This document shows, piece by piece, positions 27,623 to 35,966 of a stretch of DNA of 64,000 bases. Origin of the DNA: Aureivirga marina (lineage in GTDB: Bacteria > Bacteroidota > Bacteroidia > Flavobacteriales > Flavobacteriaceae); assembly GCF_015767265.1 (NCBI RefSeq), contig NZ_JADPIB010000001.1:186001-250000 (forward strand), written 5' to 3'. Position numbers and translations under genes: made by a program. The notes below the pieces were generated by a model. It saw nothing but the letters and a program-made list of their open reading frames with translations, ran no database searches and had not been told where the DNA came from. Position 1 is the stretch's first letter. Every line of letters begins with the position of its first letter.

Positions 27623-28525
27623 ATGAAAAAAGAATTTATCATTTCAATCTTAATCAGTCTTACTTTTCTTTTTACAGGTTTTTTTCTATTACACATTGGA
27701 TTAGGTGGTTATGGGATTTCATTTTTTGTTTTTCTTCCATTTATTTTAGGTTATTTATTGGGAAAATCAATTGTAAAATCAGTAAGCCTTTTTGGTTTAA
27801 TTATTTCATTTATTATTTTCTTCTCCCTACTTATAGGTGGAGGTTTAGAAGGAATGATTTGTGTTTTGATGGCAATGCCGATTGTATTTTTTGCAACGTT
27901 TTTAGGAATTTGTATTAAAAGAGTTCGTAATCAAATTAAAGAAAAAGAAGATGATGAGATACATTTAAAATCAAGTATTTTTCCTTTTTTAATATTTCTT
28001 TCTTTTAGTTTTATAGAAGAAAAATTGACAGGAAATAAGTATGAAATATCAGAAGTAACTACAGAATTAATTCTTCCTTTTTCCCCAGAAGAAATTTATG
28101 ATGGTTTGATAAATATGGAAAAAATTGAATATAAAAAATCATTTTTAATGTATCTCAACTTACCTATTCCTGTGAATTGTAATTTAGAAAAAGTTGAAGT
28201 TGGAGCAACTAGAATTTGCTATTCAAATGAAGGTAAATTTATACAAGAAATTACTGAAATAGAAAAAAACAAAATGATCCATTTTAATGTTTTAAATCTA
28301 GAAATAACTGGACGAAAATGGTTGGGTATGAAAAGTAATTCTTATTCAATTGAAAAAATCGATAAAAACAATTCTAAAATAATAGAAAAAATCTGTTATA
28401 CAACAGAACTTTATCCTAGATTTTATTGGAAACCATTAGAAGAATTAGGTTTTAAGCAAATCCAAAAATATGTTTTAAAAAGTTTAGAGCAAGATTTAAA
28501 AAAATCTAAAAACAAATCACAATGA
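27623..28525 (+). CDS. Membrane protein with C-terminal SRPBCC (START-like) domain
   Basis: The first 110 residues hold three to four transmembrane helices (SILISLTFLFTGFFLL, FFVFLPFILGYLLG, SLFGLIISFIIFFSLLIGGG, MIFF-like segment). The remainder (about 130-300) has SRPBCC features: ELILPFSPEEIYDGLINM opens the domain, VGATRICYSNEGKFIQEITE forms the central strands, and a long C-terminal helix closes it (LEELGFKQIQKYVLKSLEQD). A lipid or other hydrophobic ligand bound at the membrane is plausible but inferred. It is 6 nt after the oxidoreductase gene and overlaps the next gene by 4 nt, so translation is probably coupled. Confidence 0.75.
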   Translation: MKKEFIISILISLTFLFTGFFLLHIGLGGYGISFFVFLPFILGYLLGKSIVKSVSLFGLIISFIIFFSLLIGGGLEGMICVLMAMPIVFFATFLGICIKRVRNQIKEKEDDEIHLKSSIFPFLIFLSFSFIEEKLTGNKYEISEVTTELILPFSPEEIYDGLINMEKIEYKKSFLMYLNLPIPVNCNLEKVEVGATRICYSNEGKFIQEITEIEKNKMIHFNVLNLEITGRKWLGMKSNSYSIEKIDKNNSKIIEKICYTTELYPRFYWKPLEELGFKQIQKYVLKSLEQDLKKSKNKSQ

Positions 28526-29232
28526 ATCAGATTTATAATCCAAAATACATTCAAAATTTATTTGATGAAATGGCTCCTAGTTATCAGATTATGAACATAA
28601 TTACTTCTTTTGGTTTATCTGAAATTTGGAGAATTAAAACATTAAAAAAAATAAACTTAAAAGGTCCTAAAACAATTTTAGATCTTTTCTCTGGAATGGG
28701 AGAATCATTAAAATATTTAGAGAAATTTTCAAATGAAAAAAATAGCATTTTTGCTCTAGATTTTTCACCTAAAATGATAAAAAACTTACAACAAAAAAGT
28801 CATCTTATTCAGAATGTAAATGTGACAATTTTGGAGGAAAATTTCTTTTTTAATAAAATTAAGTCAAACTCATTTAACACAATTGTTTCTTGTTTTGGAT
28901 TGAAAACTTTAAGTGAAAAACAATTAAACCAATTAACTTCAGAAACTAATAGACTTTTAAAGAAAAATGGTGAGTTTATTTTTACTGAAATATCTATTCC
29001 TCAAAATAAAATTTTTGCATTTTTTTTTAAGTTTTATATCAATACTATCGTCCCTTTCATTGGAAAATATTGTTTAAAAAATAATACTTCATACAAGATG
29101 CTTGGTATTTATGTAAACGAATTTCAAAATGCAAAAAAAGTATACAATATTTTTAAAAATAAGAATTTTGAAGTTGAATATATAAGTTTCTTTTTTGGTT
29201 GCGTTACAGGTGTAAAAGGATATAAAATATAA
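28522..29232 (+). CDS. Class I SAM-dependent methyltransferase (UbiE-like)
   Basis: The 236-aa protein starts with the UbiE/MenG-like FDEMAPSYQIMNIITSFGLS, then the SAM-binding motif I ILDLFSGMGESLKYL (near residue 53), and DFSPKMIKNL (near 82). NTIVSCFGLKTLSEKQL serves as the post-motif. A hydrophobic patch near residue 160 suggests a membrane-bound or lipid-like substrate. The start codon overlaps the stop of the SRPBCC gene by 4 nt (ATGA). True MenG/UbiE is normally elsewhere with menaquinone genes, so this is likely a paralogue acting on the product of its operon mates. Confidence 0.88.
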   Translation: MNQIYNPKYIQNLFDEMAPSYQIMNIITSFGLSEIWRIKTLKKINLKGPKTILDLFSGMGESLKYLEKFSNEKNSIFALDFSPKMIKNLQQKSHLIQNVNVTILEENFFFNKIKSNSFNTIVSCFGLKTLSEKQLNQLTSETNRLLKKNGEFIFTEISIPQNKIFAFFFKFYINTIVPFIGKYCLKNNTSYKMLGIYVNEFQNAKKVYNIFKNKNFEVEYISFFFGCVTGVKGYKI

Positions 29233-29236
29233 TTTC

Positions 29237-30079
29237 TTATAATTTAATCTTAGAAATCTCTCCAGATTCTTGCTCAACAACATACAATTCATTTTGAAAA
29301 AAACGAAGCACAACTGGTCCATTTAATCCTGAGCTTACTTCTTCAGAAAATGGACTTTCTTGTGTTATATTAATTCTAATTATTTTCCCTAAATCAAATT
29401 GTGCGATATATAAATAATTTCCTTGAATCTTTATATCATATGGATTTGATTCTAAACTCAAAACTTCTGATTTCACTTCTGGATTTTCTAAAGAAATTTT
29501 TGTTATTTGTCCCTCTTCTGCAATAAAAAGTTGATTTTCATAATAAGCAATTCCTTTTGGATAATTTACATTAGAAGTTACTGTTTCGATTGTCAAATCA
29601 GAATTTGTTAAATCAATTTTCAAAATATTATCTGTAAGAGAACCTGTGATAAACATTGTATTTTCAACAATTTCAATTGCAAATGGAAATCCTAAAGCAA
29701 CATCTGCTTTGAAAATTTCCAAATTTGGTGTTTCATTATCCAAATTCAATTCTAAAATTGCATTTCCTAAAATATTTGTAATAAATAATTCACTTCCATT
29801 TGATTCTAAATAATTCAAATCTTGCGATCCTGTAATTACTGGAACCAACATTTTCACTTCTTCATTTAAATTAATTTTTGAAAGAATATTCTCGCTGCTC
29901 AATTGCGAAACATATAATTCATTATTATAAAAAGCTATTCCATAAGGATTTTGCAAACCTGTAATCACAGTTTCTTTACTTCCAAATTCTGGATCTTCTT
30001 TCGGATCTGGAATTGAAATTCCCTCATCTTCATTACAAGAAATAATTAAAACAAATAGAATAAATAAAAACTTACGCAT
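29237..30079 (-). CDS. Beta-propeller lipoprotein (YncE/NHL/SMP-30-like)
   Basis: The 280-aa protein has a short lipoprotein signal with Cys15 (LIISCNEDEG). About six repeats of roughly 45 residues follow, each with the pattern GIAFYNNELYVSQL or ISYYENQLFIAEE, typical of a six-bladed propeller. Blades begin near residues 40, 85, 125, 165, 205 and 250. It probably sits on the outer membrane. It has no catalytic motif, so binding or structural use is most likely. It is convergent with the methyltransferase gene, leaving only 4 nt between stop codons and no visible terminator. Confidence 0.82.
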   Translation of the reverse strand: MRKFLFILFVLIISCNEDEGISIPDPKEDPEFGSKETVITGLQNPYGIAFYNNELYVSQLSSENILSKINLNEEVKMLVPVITGSQDLNYLESNGSELFITNILGNAILELNLDNETPNLEIFKADVALGFPFAIEIVENTMFITGSLTDNILKIDLTNSDLTIETVTSNVNYPKGIAYYENQLFIAEEGQITKISLENPEVKSEVLSLESNPYDIKIQGNYLYIAQFDLGKIIRINITQESPFSEEVSSGLNGPVVLRFFQNELYVVEQESGEISKIKL

Positions 30080-30145
30080 CTTAAAACATTTTGATTCTTT
30101 AAGTTAATCATAAGCTTTTGTTTTTTGTATTAAAGAAATCTTATT

Positions 30146-31825
30146 TTAAAATTCTGCTTCATTTTTAACAATTATTTTTTCTTTAGAAATTGGATGAACA
30201 AACTCCAAAACTTCTGCATGTAAATGCAATCGATTCGCTCGTTTTCCATATAATTCATCACCAATAATTGCACAATTTAATCCTTTCAAATGTGCTGCAT
30301 GAACTCGCAATTGATGTGTTCTTCCTGTAATTGGAAAAAAATGAATTCTAGTTTTCCCATCTTTTCTTTCTAAAACTTCCCACTCAGTTCTTGCCGATTT
30401 TCCATGTTCAAAACAAACTAATTGTCTCGGACGATCTTCCAAATCCACTCGTAATGGTAAATCAATAATTCCTTTATTTTCAGTAACTACACCATCCAAT
30501 AAAGCAACATAACGCTTACGCACTATTTTTTTTAAAAATTGCTGCTGCAACTCTTTATGGATTTCTTTTGTTTTCGCAATCAATAGCAATCCAGAAGTTG
30601 CCATATCCAAACGATGAACCAATAAAGGTCCTGTTGCTTTTGGATATTTTTTTTGAATTTTTGTAAAAACAGACTCTAAACTTGTTTTCCCAGGAACAGA
30701 AAGAAATCCAGCAGGTTTATGAATTACCAATAAATGAGCATCTTCAAAAACCACTTCTAATTCTTCAATTGTTAGCTGATTTTCCAAAAATGGATTTTCA
30801 GCAACTTGCATTCCTTCTAACATATGAGATAAAATAGGTTCACATTTTCCTCGACAAGCTGGATAAAATTGTTTATGGTTTCTTATTTCAGTTTTAGGCG
30901 ATTTTCCCCACCAAAATTCTGCCATTACAATTGGTTTTAAATCATGTAAAAATGCAAATTGTAATAATTTCGGAGCTGCACATTCTCCTGCTCCTGCTGG
31001 TGGAATTTTTAAATTTGTTTCTTGAAAAATCGCTTGTAAACTTTTTTCTTTTTTAGCAATATTTAAAAAAGTATAATTCTCAAAAAGTTGTTTTTGTAAT
31101 TCGGCGGATTTCTGTTTTCGAAGTTGTTTTAAATCTAAAATTTCTTTTTCTAAAACTTCTATTTTCTCTTTAATTATAGAAACTTTATCAGACCAGCTTT
31201 TTACAAGTTTTTTATAAGTAATTTTCGCCAATTGACTTTCTCTATTCAATTTTTCGATTAGTTTTTCTAAATCATTCGTTGAAAGTTCTTCTTTTGCTTT
31301 ATTTCTTATTTCTTTTCGATGCTTTTTTCCTTCTTTAAGTTTTGTTTTTGCAAACTCTATTTCTTGATTTTCTTTCTTTAAAACTTGTTTAAATTCTTCT
31401 TTTATTTTTAAATAAAAAGGAGCATTCTCTAATTTTTCGATTTCTTTATTTAATTCAGTAATCACCAATTCTTCTTTCTTAAAAAAACCATCATTTTCCA
31501 ACATGTTAAAAACAGGTGGAACAAATTTAAAATGTGAATTAGAACCAGCTAATTTTCCAGAAAACGCACTGATATACCCGATTTCCTTTTGTTGATTTTC
31601 TACAACTAAAACTCCAAACATTTTTCCTGTAGCTTTTCCATCTAAAGAAGAATTAAATCCAAAATGATGCACAAAATCTGTTTGATTTTCCAAATATTTT
31701 TGTAAATCTTCAGCTGCTTTTTTTGCCAATTCATGCGGTTCATAATAAAAAGGAAATGTAAATTTTTCTGGAATTAAATCAGAAGAAACATCTAGTTTTT
31801 TAAAGATTTGTTTTTGAAAATTCAT
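30146..31825 (-). CDS. RluA-family pseudouridine synthase with long N-terminal extension
   Basis: The C-terminal 210 residues are a RluA-type synthase with the catalytic motif HRLDMATSGLLL near residue 400 and GRTHQLRVHAAHL near 505. It isomerises uridine in tRNA or 23S rRNA. The first 340 residues are extra: a small N-terminal domain, a charged coiled coil (about 115-245), and a Cys-bearing region (GAGECAAPKLL, then ACRGKCEPIL) that may bind a metal. Synthases of about 550 aa with this extension occur in Bacteroidota and some Gammaproteobacteria. RNA target unknown. It is a single gene. Confidence 0.9.
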   Translation of the reverse strand: MNFQKQIFKKLDVSSDLIPEKFTFPFYYEPHELAKKAAEDLQKYLENQTDFVHHFGFNSSLDGKATGKMFGVLVVENQQKEIGYISAFSGKLAGSNSHFKFVPPVFNMLENDGFFKKEELVITELNKEIEKLENAPFYLKIKEEFKQVLKKENQEIEFAKTKLKEGKKHRKEIRNKAKEELSTNDLEKLIEKLNRESQLAKITYKKLVKSWSDKVSIIKEKIEVLEKEILDLKQLRKQKSAELQKQLFENYTFLNIAKKEKSLQAIFQETNLKIPPAGAGECAAPKLLQFAFLHDLKPIVMAEFWWGKSPKTEIRNHKQFYPACRGKCEPILSHMLEGMQVAENPFLENQLTIEELEVVFEDAHLLVIHKPAGFLSVPGKTSLESVFTKIQKKYPKATGPLLVHRLDMATSGLLLIAKTKEIHKELQQQFLKKIVRKRYVALLDGVVTENKGIIDLPLRVDLEDRPRQLVCFEHGKSARTEWEVLERKDGKTRIHFFPITGRTHQLRVHAAHLKGLNCAIIGDELYGKRANRLHLHAEVLEFVHPISKEKIIVKNEAEF

Positions 31826-31952
31826 AAGTTAAAATCATATTCGAGGCAAAATTACAAATTGTATTTTTATTAATTAAAAAGAAGATTTTAAAGATTCGTC
31901 TAGACAATTTCCGTTTTGGTCTAAAAAGCTTTTAAAACTATTTCTTCCCTTC

Positions 31953-31960
31953 TATTTTTG
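31953..31960 (+). promoter_or_regulatory. Putative -7 promoter element
   Basis: TATTTTTG matches TAnnTTTG, 20 nt upstream of the start codon at 31980. Confidence 0.4.
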
Positions 31961-31979
31961 AAATTTAAAACTGAAAAAA

Positions 31980-32366
31980 ATGAATTTTAAAAAAGCAATA
32001 TTTACAGGATTAATTCTTTTGGTTACAACATTTAGTTTTGGTCAGTCTACACTTGAAAAAATGAAAAAACTTCCAGCAGAAGACGTTGCAAAACAACGTA
32101 CAGAAATTATGGATAAAAAGTTAGATTTAACGGACGAACAAGAAGTGAAAGTACAAGAAATAAATCTAGAATCTAGTAAAAAAAGAAAAGAAATTTTTCA
32201 AAATACTTCAAGATTTAAAATTCCAAGAAAATTAAAAGTTGTAAAAGCAGATTATGATGAAAAATTAGAAAAAATTCTTTCTCCAGAACAATTCAAACTA
32301 TACGAAGATAAAAAGGGGGAAATCAAAGATGAGATGATTTTTTGGGTTGACGAACAAGAAATTTGA
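31980..32366 (+). CDS. Small periplasmic protein with Spy-like helical repeats
   Basis: The 128-aa protein has a signal peptide (cleavage near FSFGQ, residue 22) and a helical, charged mature part. LTDEQEVKVQEINLESSKKR and the later LSPEQFKLYEDKK are two copies of a short LTxEQ-type motif, as in Spy/CpxP-like and related Bacteroidota periplasmic proteins. A chaperone or metal-stress role would be inferred only. It is a single gene between divergent and convergent neighbours, with its own terminator. Confidence 0.75.
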   Translation: MNFKKAIFTGLILLVTTFSFGQSTLEKMKKLPAEDVAKQRTEIMDKKLDLTDEQEVKVQEINLESSKKRKEIFQNTSRFKIPRKLKVVKADYDEKLEKILSPEQFKLYEDKKGEIKDEMIFWVDEQEI

Positions 32367-32380
32367 ATTTGATTTTTATA

Positions 32381-32416
32381 AAAAAGACTATTCTTCATGA
32401 TGGGAATAGTCTTTTT
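32381..32416. terminator. Bidirectional Rho-independent terminator
   Basis: AAAAAGACTATTC and GAATAGTCTTTTT form a 13-bp stem with a 10-nt loop between the convergent Spy-like and Ppx/GppA genes. Confidence 0.9.
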
Positions 32417-32422
32417 GTTTTT

Positions 32423-33313
32423 TTATAACTTCTTCGAGTGTAATCCTTTAATAATTCCATCGGAAAGACCGATTTTAGGAACAAATATTTTTCGGGCATT
32501 TCCCCATTTCATTGCAGAAAGATAAATTTTTATCGCTGGAATAATTACATCCGCACGATCAGGATTTAAACCTAATTCTGAGATTCTCTCAGAATAACTT
32601 AATTCTTTCAAGAAATGATATTGCGCGTTCATATAAATATAAGAAAGAGGTTTTCCTGGAGTTCTTCCAGACATTTTGTGGATTTTATTAATATTTCCAC
32701 CAGAACCAATTACGCTTAATTTCTCTAAATCTTTCGTATTTTTCTTAATCCATTTTTCCATGGATTTCCAAATTGGTTTTAATTCTTGTTCAGGACTTAA
32801 AAGACGAACTGTTCCAATTTTAAAAGATTTCGAGTTTACAATTTTTCCTTCTGAGAAAATGGTAAATTCTGTACTTCCTCCACCAACATCAACATAAAGG
32901 TAAGACTTATCATTTTCTATATATTCTGTAACATCTGTAGAAAAAATGATAGCGGCTTCCTCTTTTCCGTCAATGATATCAATTTTAATTTTTGCTTTTT
33001 CTAAAATTTCATCTGCTACTTCAAAACCATTACTAGCTTCACGCATTGCAGAAGTTGCACAAGCTTTATATTTTACAACACCATGAACATTCATCAATAA
33101 TTTAAATGCGTTCATAGCATCAAGCATTCGTTGTTTGTTCTCTTCAGAAATAACTCCAGATGTAAAAGTATCAGCACCTAAACGAATAGGAACTCTGACC
33201 AAAGATGACTTTTTAAAACTTGTTGGATAACCATCATCTTCAATTACATTCGAAATTAATAGCCTAATAGCATTCGAACCAATATCAATCGCTGCATATT
33301 TTTTTATCTCCAA
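32423..33313 (-). CDS. Ppx/GppA family exopolyphosphatase/pppGpp phosphatase
   Basis: The 296-aa protein has the sugar-kinase/actin fold motifs of the family: AAIDIGSNAIRLLI at the N-terminus (P-loop 1) and YLYVDVGGGSTEFTIF near residue 138 (P-loop 2), with GKEEAAIIF before it. It is the short, single-module form common in Bacteroidota, so it may hydrolyse polyphosphate or pppGpp. It is the last of three leftward genes pdxH-sixA-ppx with gaps of 19 and 13 nt. Polyphosphate kinase, often next to these genes in flavobacteria, is not here. Confidence 0.92.
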   Translation of the reverse strand: MEIKKYAAIDIGSNAIRLLISNVIEDDGYPTSFKKSSLVRVPIRLGADTFTSGVISEENKQRMLDAMNAFKLLMNVHGVVKYKACATSAMREASNGFEVADEILEKAKIKIDIIDGKEEAAIIFSTDVTEYIENDKSYLYVDVGGGSTEFTIFSEGKIVNSKSFKIGTVRLLSPEQELKPIWKSMEKWIKKNTKDLEKLSVIGSGGNINKIHKMSGRTPGKPLSYIYMNAQYHFLKELSYSERISELGLNPDRADVIIPAIKIYLSAMKWGNARKIFVPKIGLSDGIIKGLHSKKL

Positions 33314-33326
33314 GGTATTCTATTTT

Positions 33327-33821
33327 TTATTTATTCTTATAATGCTTCGGAAATTCTGTTAAAAATGTATTTCCTTTCTTTATATTTTTCCAATGATCAA
33401 TTTTAAAGCGGATTCCTACAATTCCACAAGTTGGAACATTATCAATACTTTTATTTCCAAAATCATTTACAAAATCATTTATTCCATGATTATGACTAAA
33501 AACAATTGCAGAATCAAAAGCATCATCTAAAGCTCTTATGGTTTTGATTAAATAACCATCACTAAAACTATAAAGTGATTTATTAATCTTTAAATTTGCT
33601 AAAGGATATCCAAAGGTGCTACAAAAAATAATCCCTGTGTGTAAAGCTCTATTTGCACTACTTGAAACAAAAACATCAGGTCTAGGAACTTTTTCATTTA
33701 AAATTTTAGACATTAAATATGCATCGTTAATTCCTCTTTTTTTCAAAGGTCTATCAATGTCTTTAATTCCTTCATATTCCCATGATGATTTTGCGTGACG
33801 TACGATATAAAGTGTTTTCAT
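33327..33821 (-). CDS. Histidine phosphatase family protein (SixA-like)
   Basis: The 164-aa protein begins with the RHG motif LYIVRHAKSSWE (His8 is the phospho-acceptor), followed by DRPLKKRGINDAYLM (near 22-36) and VFSHNHGINDF (second His near 110). SixA in E. coli dephosphorylates the phosphohistidine of phosphotransfer proteins. The target here is unknown. It lies between pdxH and ppx in a tight operon. Confidence 0.9.
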   Translation of the reverse strand: MKTLYIVRHAKSSWEYEGIKDIDRPLKKRGINDAYLMSKILNEKVPRPDVFVSSSANRALHTGIIFCSTFGYPLANLKINKSLYSFSDGYLIKTIRALDDAFDSAIVFSHNHGINDFVNDFGNKSIDNVPTCGIVGIRFKIDHWKNIKKGNTFLTEFPKHYKNK

Positions 33822-33840
33822 TGGTTTCTAAGTTAAAAAG

Positions 33841-34488
33841 TTAAGGAGCTAATCGTTCTTTTTTCCAGTCGTAATTTTCTAATTCTGTATACAATATTCT
33901 ATCGTGCATTCTATTAGCTCTTCCCTGCCAAAACTCAACAGATATAGGTCTTATTAAATATCCTCCCCAATGTGACGGGCGAGGAATTTCTTTATTTTTA
34001 TATTTTTCTTCAAATTCTTCTAAACGGTGATCTAAATATTCTCTAGAAGGAACTGGTGTACTTTGATCTGAAGCCCAAGCTCCAAGTTTACTTCCTTCTG
34101 GTCTTGATTCGAAATAACCATCTGAAAGATTTTCTGCTAATTTTTCGGCTTTTCCTTTAATAATTATCTGACGTTCCATTCCATGCCAGAAAAAAGACAA
34201 ACAAACATTTGGGTTATTTTCAATTGCTTTTCCTTTATCGCTATTATAATTTGTATAAAATATAAAGCCTTCCCAAGTAAATCTTTTTAATAAAACAATT
34301 CTGGATTTTGGAAAACCATCTAAACCTATTGTAGAAATTGTCATAGCATTTGCCTCTTCTTCTGTTTCAGATTCTTCAGCTTCATGGAACCATTTCTTAA
34401 ATAATTCCATTGGGAACTCTGGAATGTTATCTTCCAAAAGCTCACTTTTCTCGTAGGATTTTCGGTAGTTGCTTAAATCTTTTTCCAT
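33841..34488 (-). CDS. pdxH: Pyridoxamine/pyridoxine 5'-phosphate oxidase
   Basis: This FMN enzyme makes pyridoxal 5'-phosphate from pyridoxamine or pyridoxine phosphate. The 215-aa length is normal. Family motifs include NAMTISTIGLDGFPKSRIVL (near 47-66), FYTNYNSDKGKAI (FMN contact, near 76-88), and the C-terminal WGGYLIRPISVEFWQGRANR and RLAP end that binds PLP and phosphate. It is the first gene of the leftward trio with sixA and ppx. Confidence 0.96.
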   Translation of the reverse strand: MEKDLSNYRKSYEKSELLEDNIPEFPMELFKKWFHEAEESETEEEANAMTISTIGLDGFPKSRIVLLKRFTWEGFIFYTNYNSDKGKAIENNPNVCLSFFWHGMERQIIIKGKAEKLAENLSDGYFESRPEGSKLGAWASDQSTPVPSREYLDHRLEEFEEKYKNKEIPRPSHWGGYLIRPISVEFWQGRANRMHDRILYTELENYDWKKERLAP

Positions 34489-34665
34489 TTCACAAATTTA
34501 CTATCTTTTTCTAACATTAAATATTTAAATATTCTTAAAGAATTCTTTTTTTATTTAATATTTTATCACTTTTTCTCTTATAATTTTTAATAAGTGAAAG
34601 TAATTAAACGATTAAAATTTGTAATTAGTATAATTTAAATAAATTCGTTTTTTGTAGAAAAATAT

Positions 34666-35043
34666 TTATTTCGACACTTTAACAATTTCTGCCTTTTCTT
34701 CACAAATCCGATTTCCCCATTCTGAAATTACTTCTAAAACAGGAATTAAAGTTTTTCCAAATTCAGTTAAAGAATATTCCACTTTTAATGGAGGTTTAGA
34801 AGTATAAACTTTTCTTTTAATAATTTTGTCTTTTTCCAATTGTTTTAATTGTAAGCTTAAAGTCCTTTCTGTAACAATTGGCATTGATTTACGCAATTCA
34901 TGATAACGTTTACTTCCATCTTTTAAATGATACAAAATCACTGTTTTCCATTTTCCTCCAATAAAATCCATCGTAACACTTGTGCTACAAGGATATAATT
35001 TTTCATTTAATTTAATCAGCTCAGAATCACACTTTAACTTCAT
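34666..35043 (-). CDS. HxlR family transcriptional regulator
   Basis: The 125-aa winged-helix protein shows the HxlR signature CSTSVTMDFIGGKWKTVILY from Cys19, then RYHELRKSMPIVTERTLSLQ as recognition helix, and YSLTEFGKTLIPVLEVISEW at the end. Cys19 occupies the place of the redox-sensing Cys in YodB/HypR-type members, so thiol or aldehyde stress sensing is plausible. It is divergent from a DJ-1/PfpI gene, with 106 bp between start codons that contain two palindromes and a good promoter. Confidence 0.93.
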   Translation of the reverse strand: MKLKCDSELIKLNEKLYPCSTSVTMDFIGGKWKTVILYHLKDGSKRYHELRKSMPIVTERTLSLQLKQLEKDKIIKRKVYTSKPPLKVEYSLTEFGKTLIPVLEVISEWGNRICEEKAEIVKVSK

Positions 35044-35052
35044 AATTTATCT

Positions 35053-35070
35053 ACTATCCTTTTGGATAGT
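35053..35070. promoter_or_regulatory. HxlR operator candidate 1
   Basis: ACTATCC-TTTT-GGATAGT is a perfect palindrome 9 bp upstream of the HxlR start codon and just upstream of the -33 element of the divergent promoter. HxlR-family dimers bind short palindromes of this kind beside their own genes. Confidence 0.75.
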
Positions 35071-35072
35071 TA

Positions 35073-35103
35073 TTGCAAACATACAAAACAACCATTAATT
35101 TTG
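35073..35103 (+). promoter_or_regulatory. Promoter of the DJ-1/PfpI gene
   Basis: TTG at 35073-35075 and TAATTTTG at 35096-35103 are separated by 20 nt, an exact fit to the flavobacterial TTG-N17-23-TAnnTTTG promoter. Palindromes flank it on both sides. Confidence 0.7.
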
Positions 35104-35105
35104 TA

Positions 35106-35122
35106 ACTATCATTTTTATAGT
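35106..35122. promoter_or_regulatory. HxlR operator candidate 2
   Basis: ACTAT-N7-ATAGT repeats the outer half-sites of candidate 1 with a span shorter by one base. It lies over the expected transcription start of the DJ-1/PfpI gene, where a bound repressor would block initiation. Confidence 0.55.
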
Positions 35123-35149
35123 CTTAAAAATACTTTAAACTTTAAAAAC

Positions 35150-35929
35150 ATGAAAATAAATATTGTAACTTTACTTTTCACTTTACTTACTTCATTTGCA
35201 ATTAGTTGTGATATGAAAAGTAATCTTAAAAAAGAACAAAAAGTGGAAGCAAAAAAAGTTTTAATCGTAATCACAAACAACTCCAAATTAGGAGAAACTG
35301 GAGAAAAAACTGGCTATTGGATTGAAGAATTTGCAGCTCCTTATTATGAATTTATCGATAATGGTTTTGAAGTAACATTAGCTTCTCCAAAAGGTGGATT
35401 TGTTCCTTTTGATCCAAGAAGTAATGAACCAGAAGCTGTTACAAAAGATGTGGAAAGGTTCCATCGTGATGTCACTTTACAAGAAAATTTATTGAACACT
35501 AAAAAATTAGCAGATATGAATGAAAAAGATTTTGATGCTATTTTTTATCCTGGTGGACATGGATTGATTTGGGATTTGGTGGAAAATGAAAATTCGATAA
35601 AATTGATTGAAGATTTCAACAATGCAAAAAAACCGATGGGATTTGTTTGTCATGGACCTGCTGTGTTGCGTAGACCAAAAACAAAAGAAGGAAAACCTTT
35701 AGTAAAAGGAAGAAAAGTAACTGCCTTTTCGAATGCAGAAGAAATTGCTTTAAAACTTGTAGAAGTTGTTCCTTTTTTAATTGAGGATAGTATGATTTTT
35801 CGAGGAGGTATTTATTCAAATGGACCAAATTGGGAAAGTTACGTTGTAGTAGATGAAAATCTTGTAACTGGTCAAAATCCAGCTTCCTCCAAAGATTTAG
35901 CAAAAGAACTTGTAAAACAACTGAAATAA
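35150..35929 (+). CDS. Type 1 glutamine amidotransferase-like (DJ-1/PfpI/Hsp31) lipoprotein
   Basis: The 259-aa protein carries an N-terminal lipoprotein-like signal (ITSFAISCDMKS region, Cys20), then an Hsp31/DJ-1 domain. The nucleophile elbow GFVCHGPAVL (Cys near residue 168) and upstream GYWIEEFAAPYYEF (Glu for the active site) and YPGGHGLIWDL are present. Relatives act as glyoxalase III or holding chaperones and deal with methylglyoxal or other electrophiles. An exported version is less usual. The divergent HxlR regulator and its operators suggest induction by electrophile stress. Confidence 0.9.
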   Translation: MKINIVTLLFTLLTSFAISCDMKSNLKKEQKVEAKKVLIVITNNSKLGETGEKTGYWIEEFAAPYYEFIDNGFEVTLASPKGGFVPFDPRSNEPEAVTKDVERFHRDVTLQENLLNTKKLADMNEKDFDAIFYPGGHGLIWDLVENENSIKLIEDFNNAKKPMGFVCHGPAVLRRPKTKEGKPLVKGRKVTAFSNAEEIALKLVEVVPFLIEDSMIFRGGIYSNGPNWESYVVVDENLVTGQNPASSKDLAKELVKQLK

Positions 35930-35936
35930 AACTCTT

Positions 35937-35966
35937 AAAAAGCTTAAACTTATGTTTAAGCTTTTT
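35937..35966. terminator. Bidirectional Rho-independent terminator
   Basis: AAAAAGCTTAAAC and GTTTAAGCTTTTT form a perfect 13-bp stem with loop TTAT, between the convergent DJ-1 and DASS transporter genes. The hairpin abuts the transporter stop codon. Confidence 0.92.
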
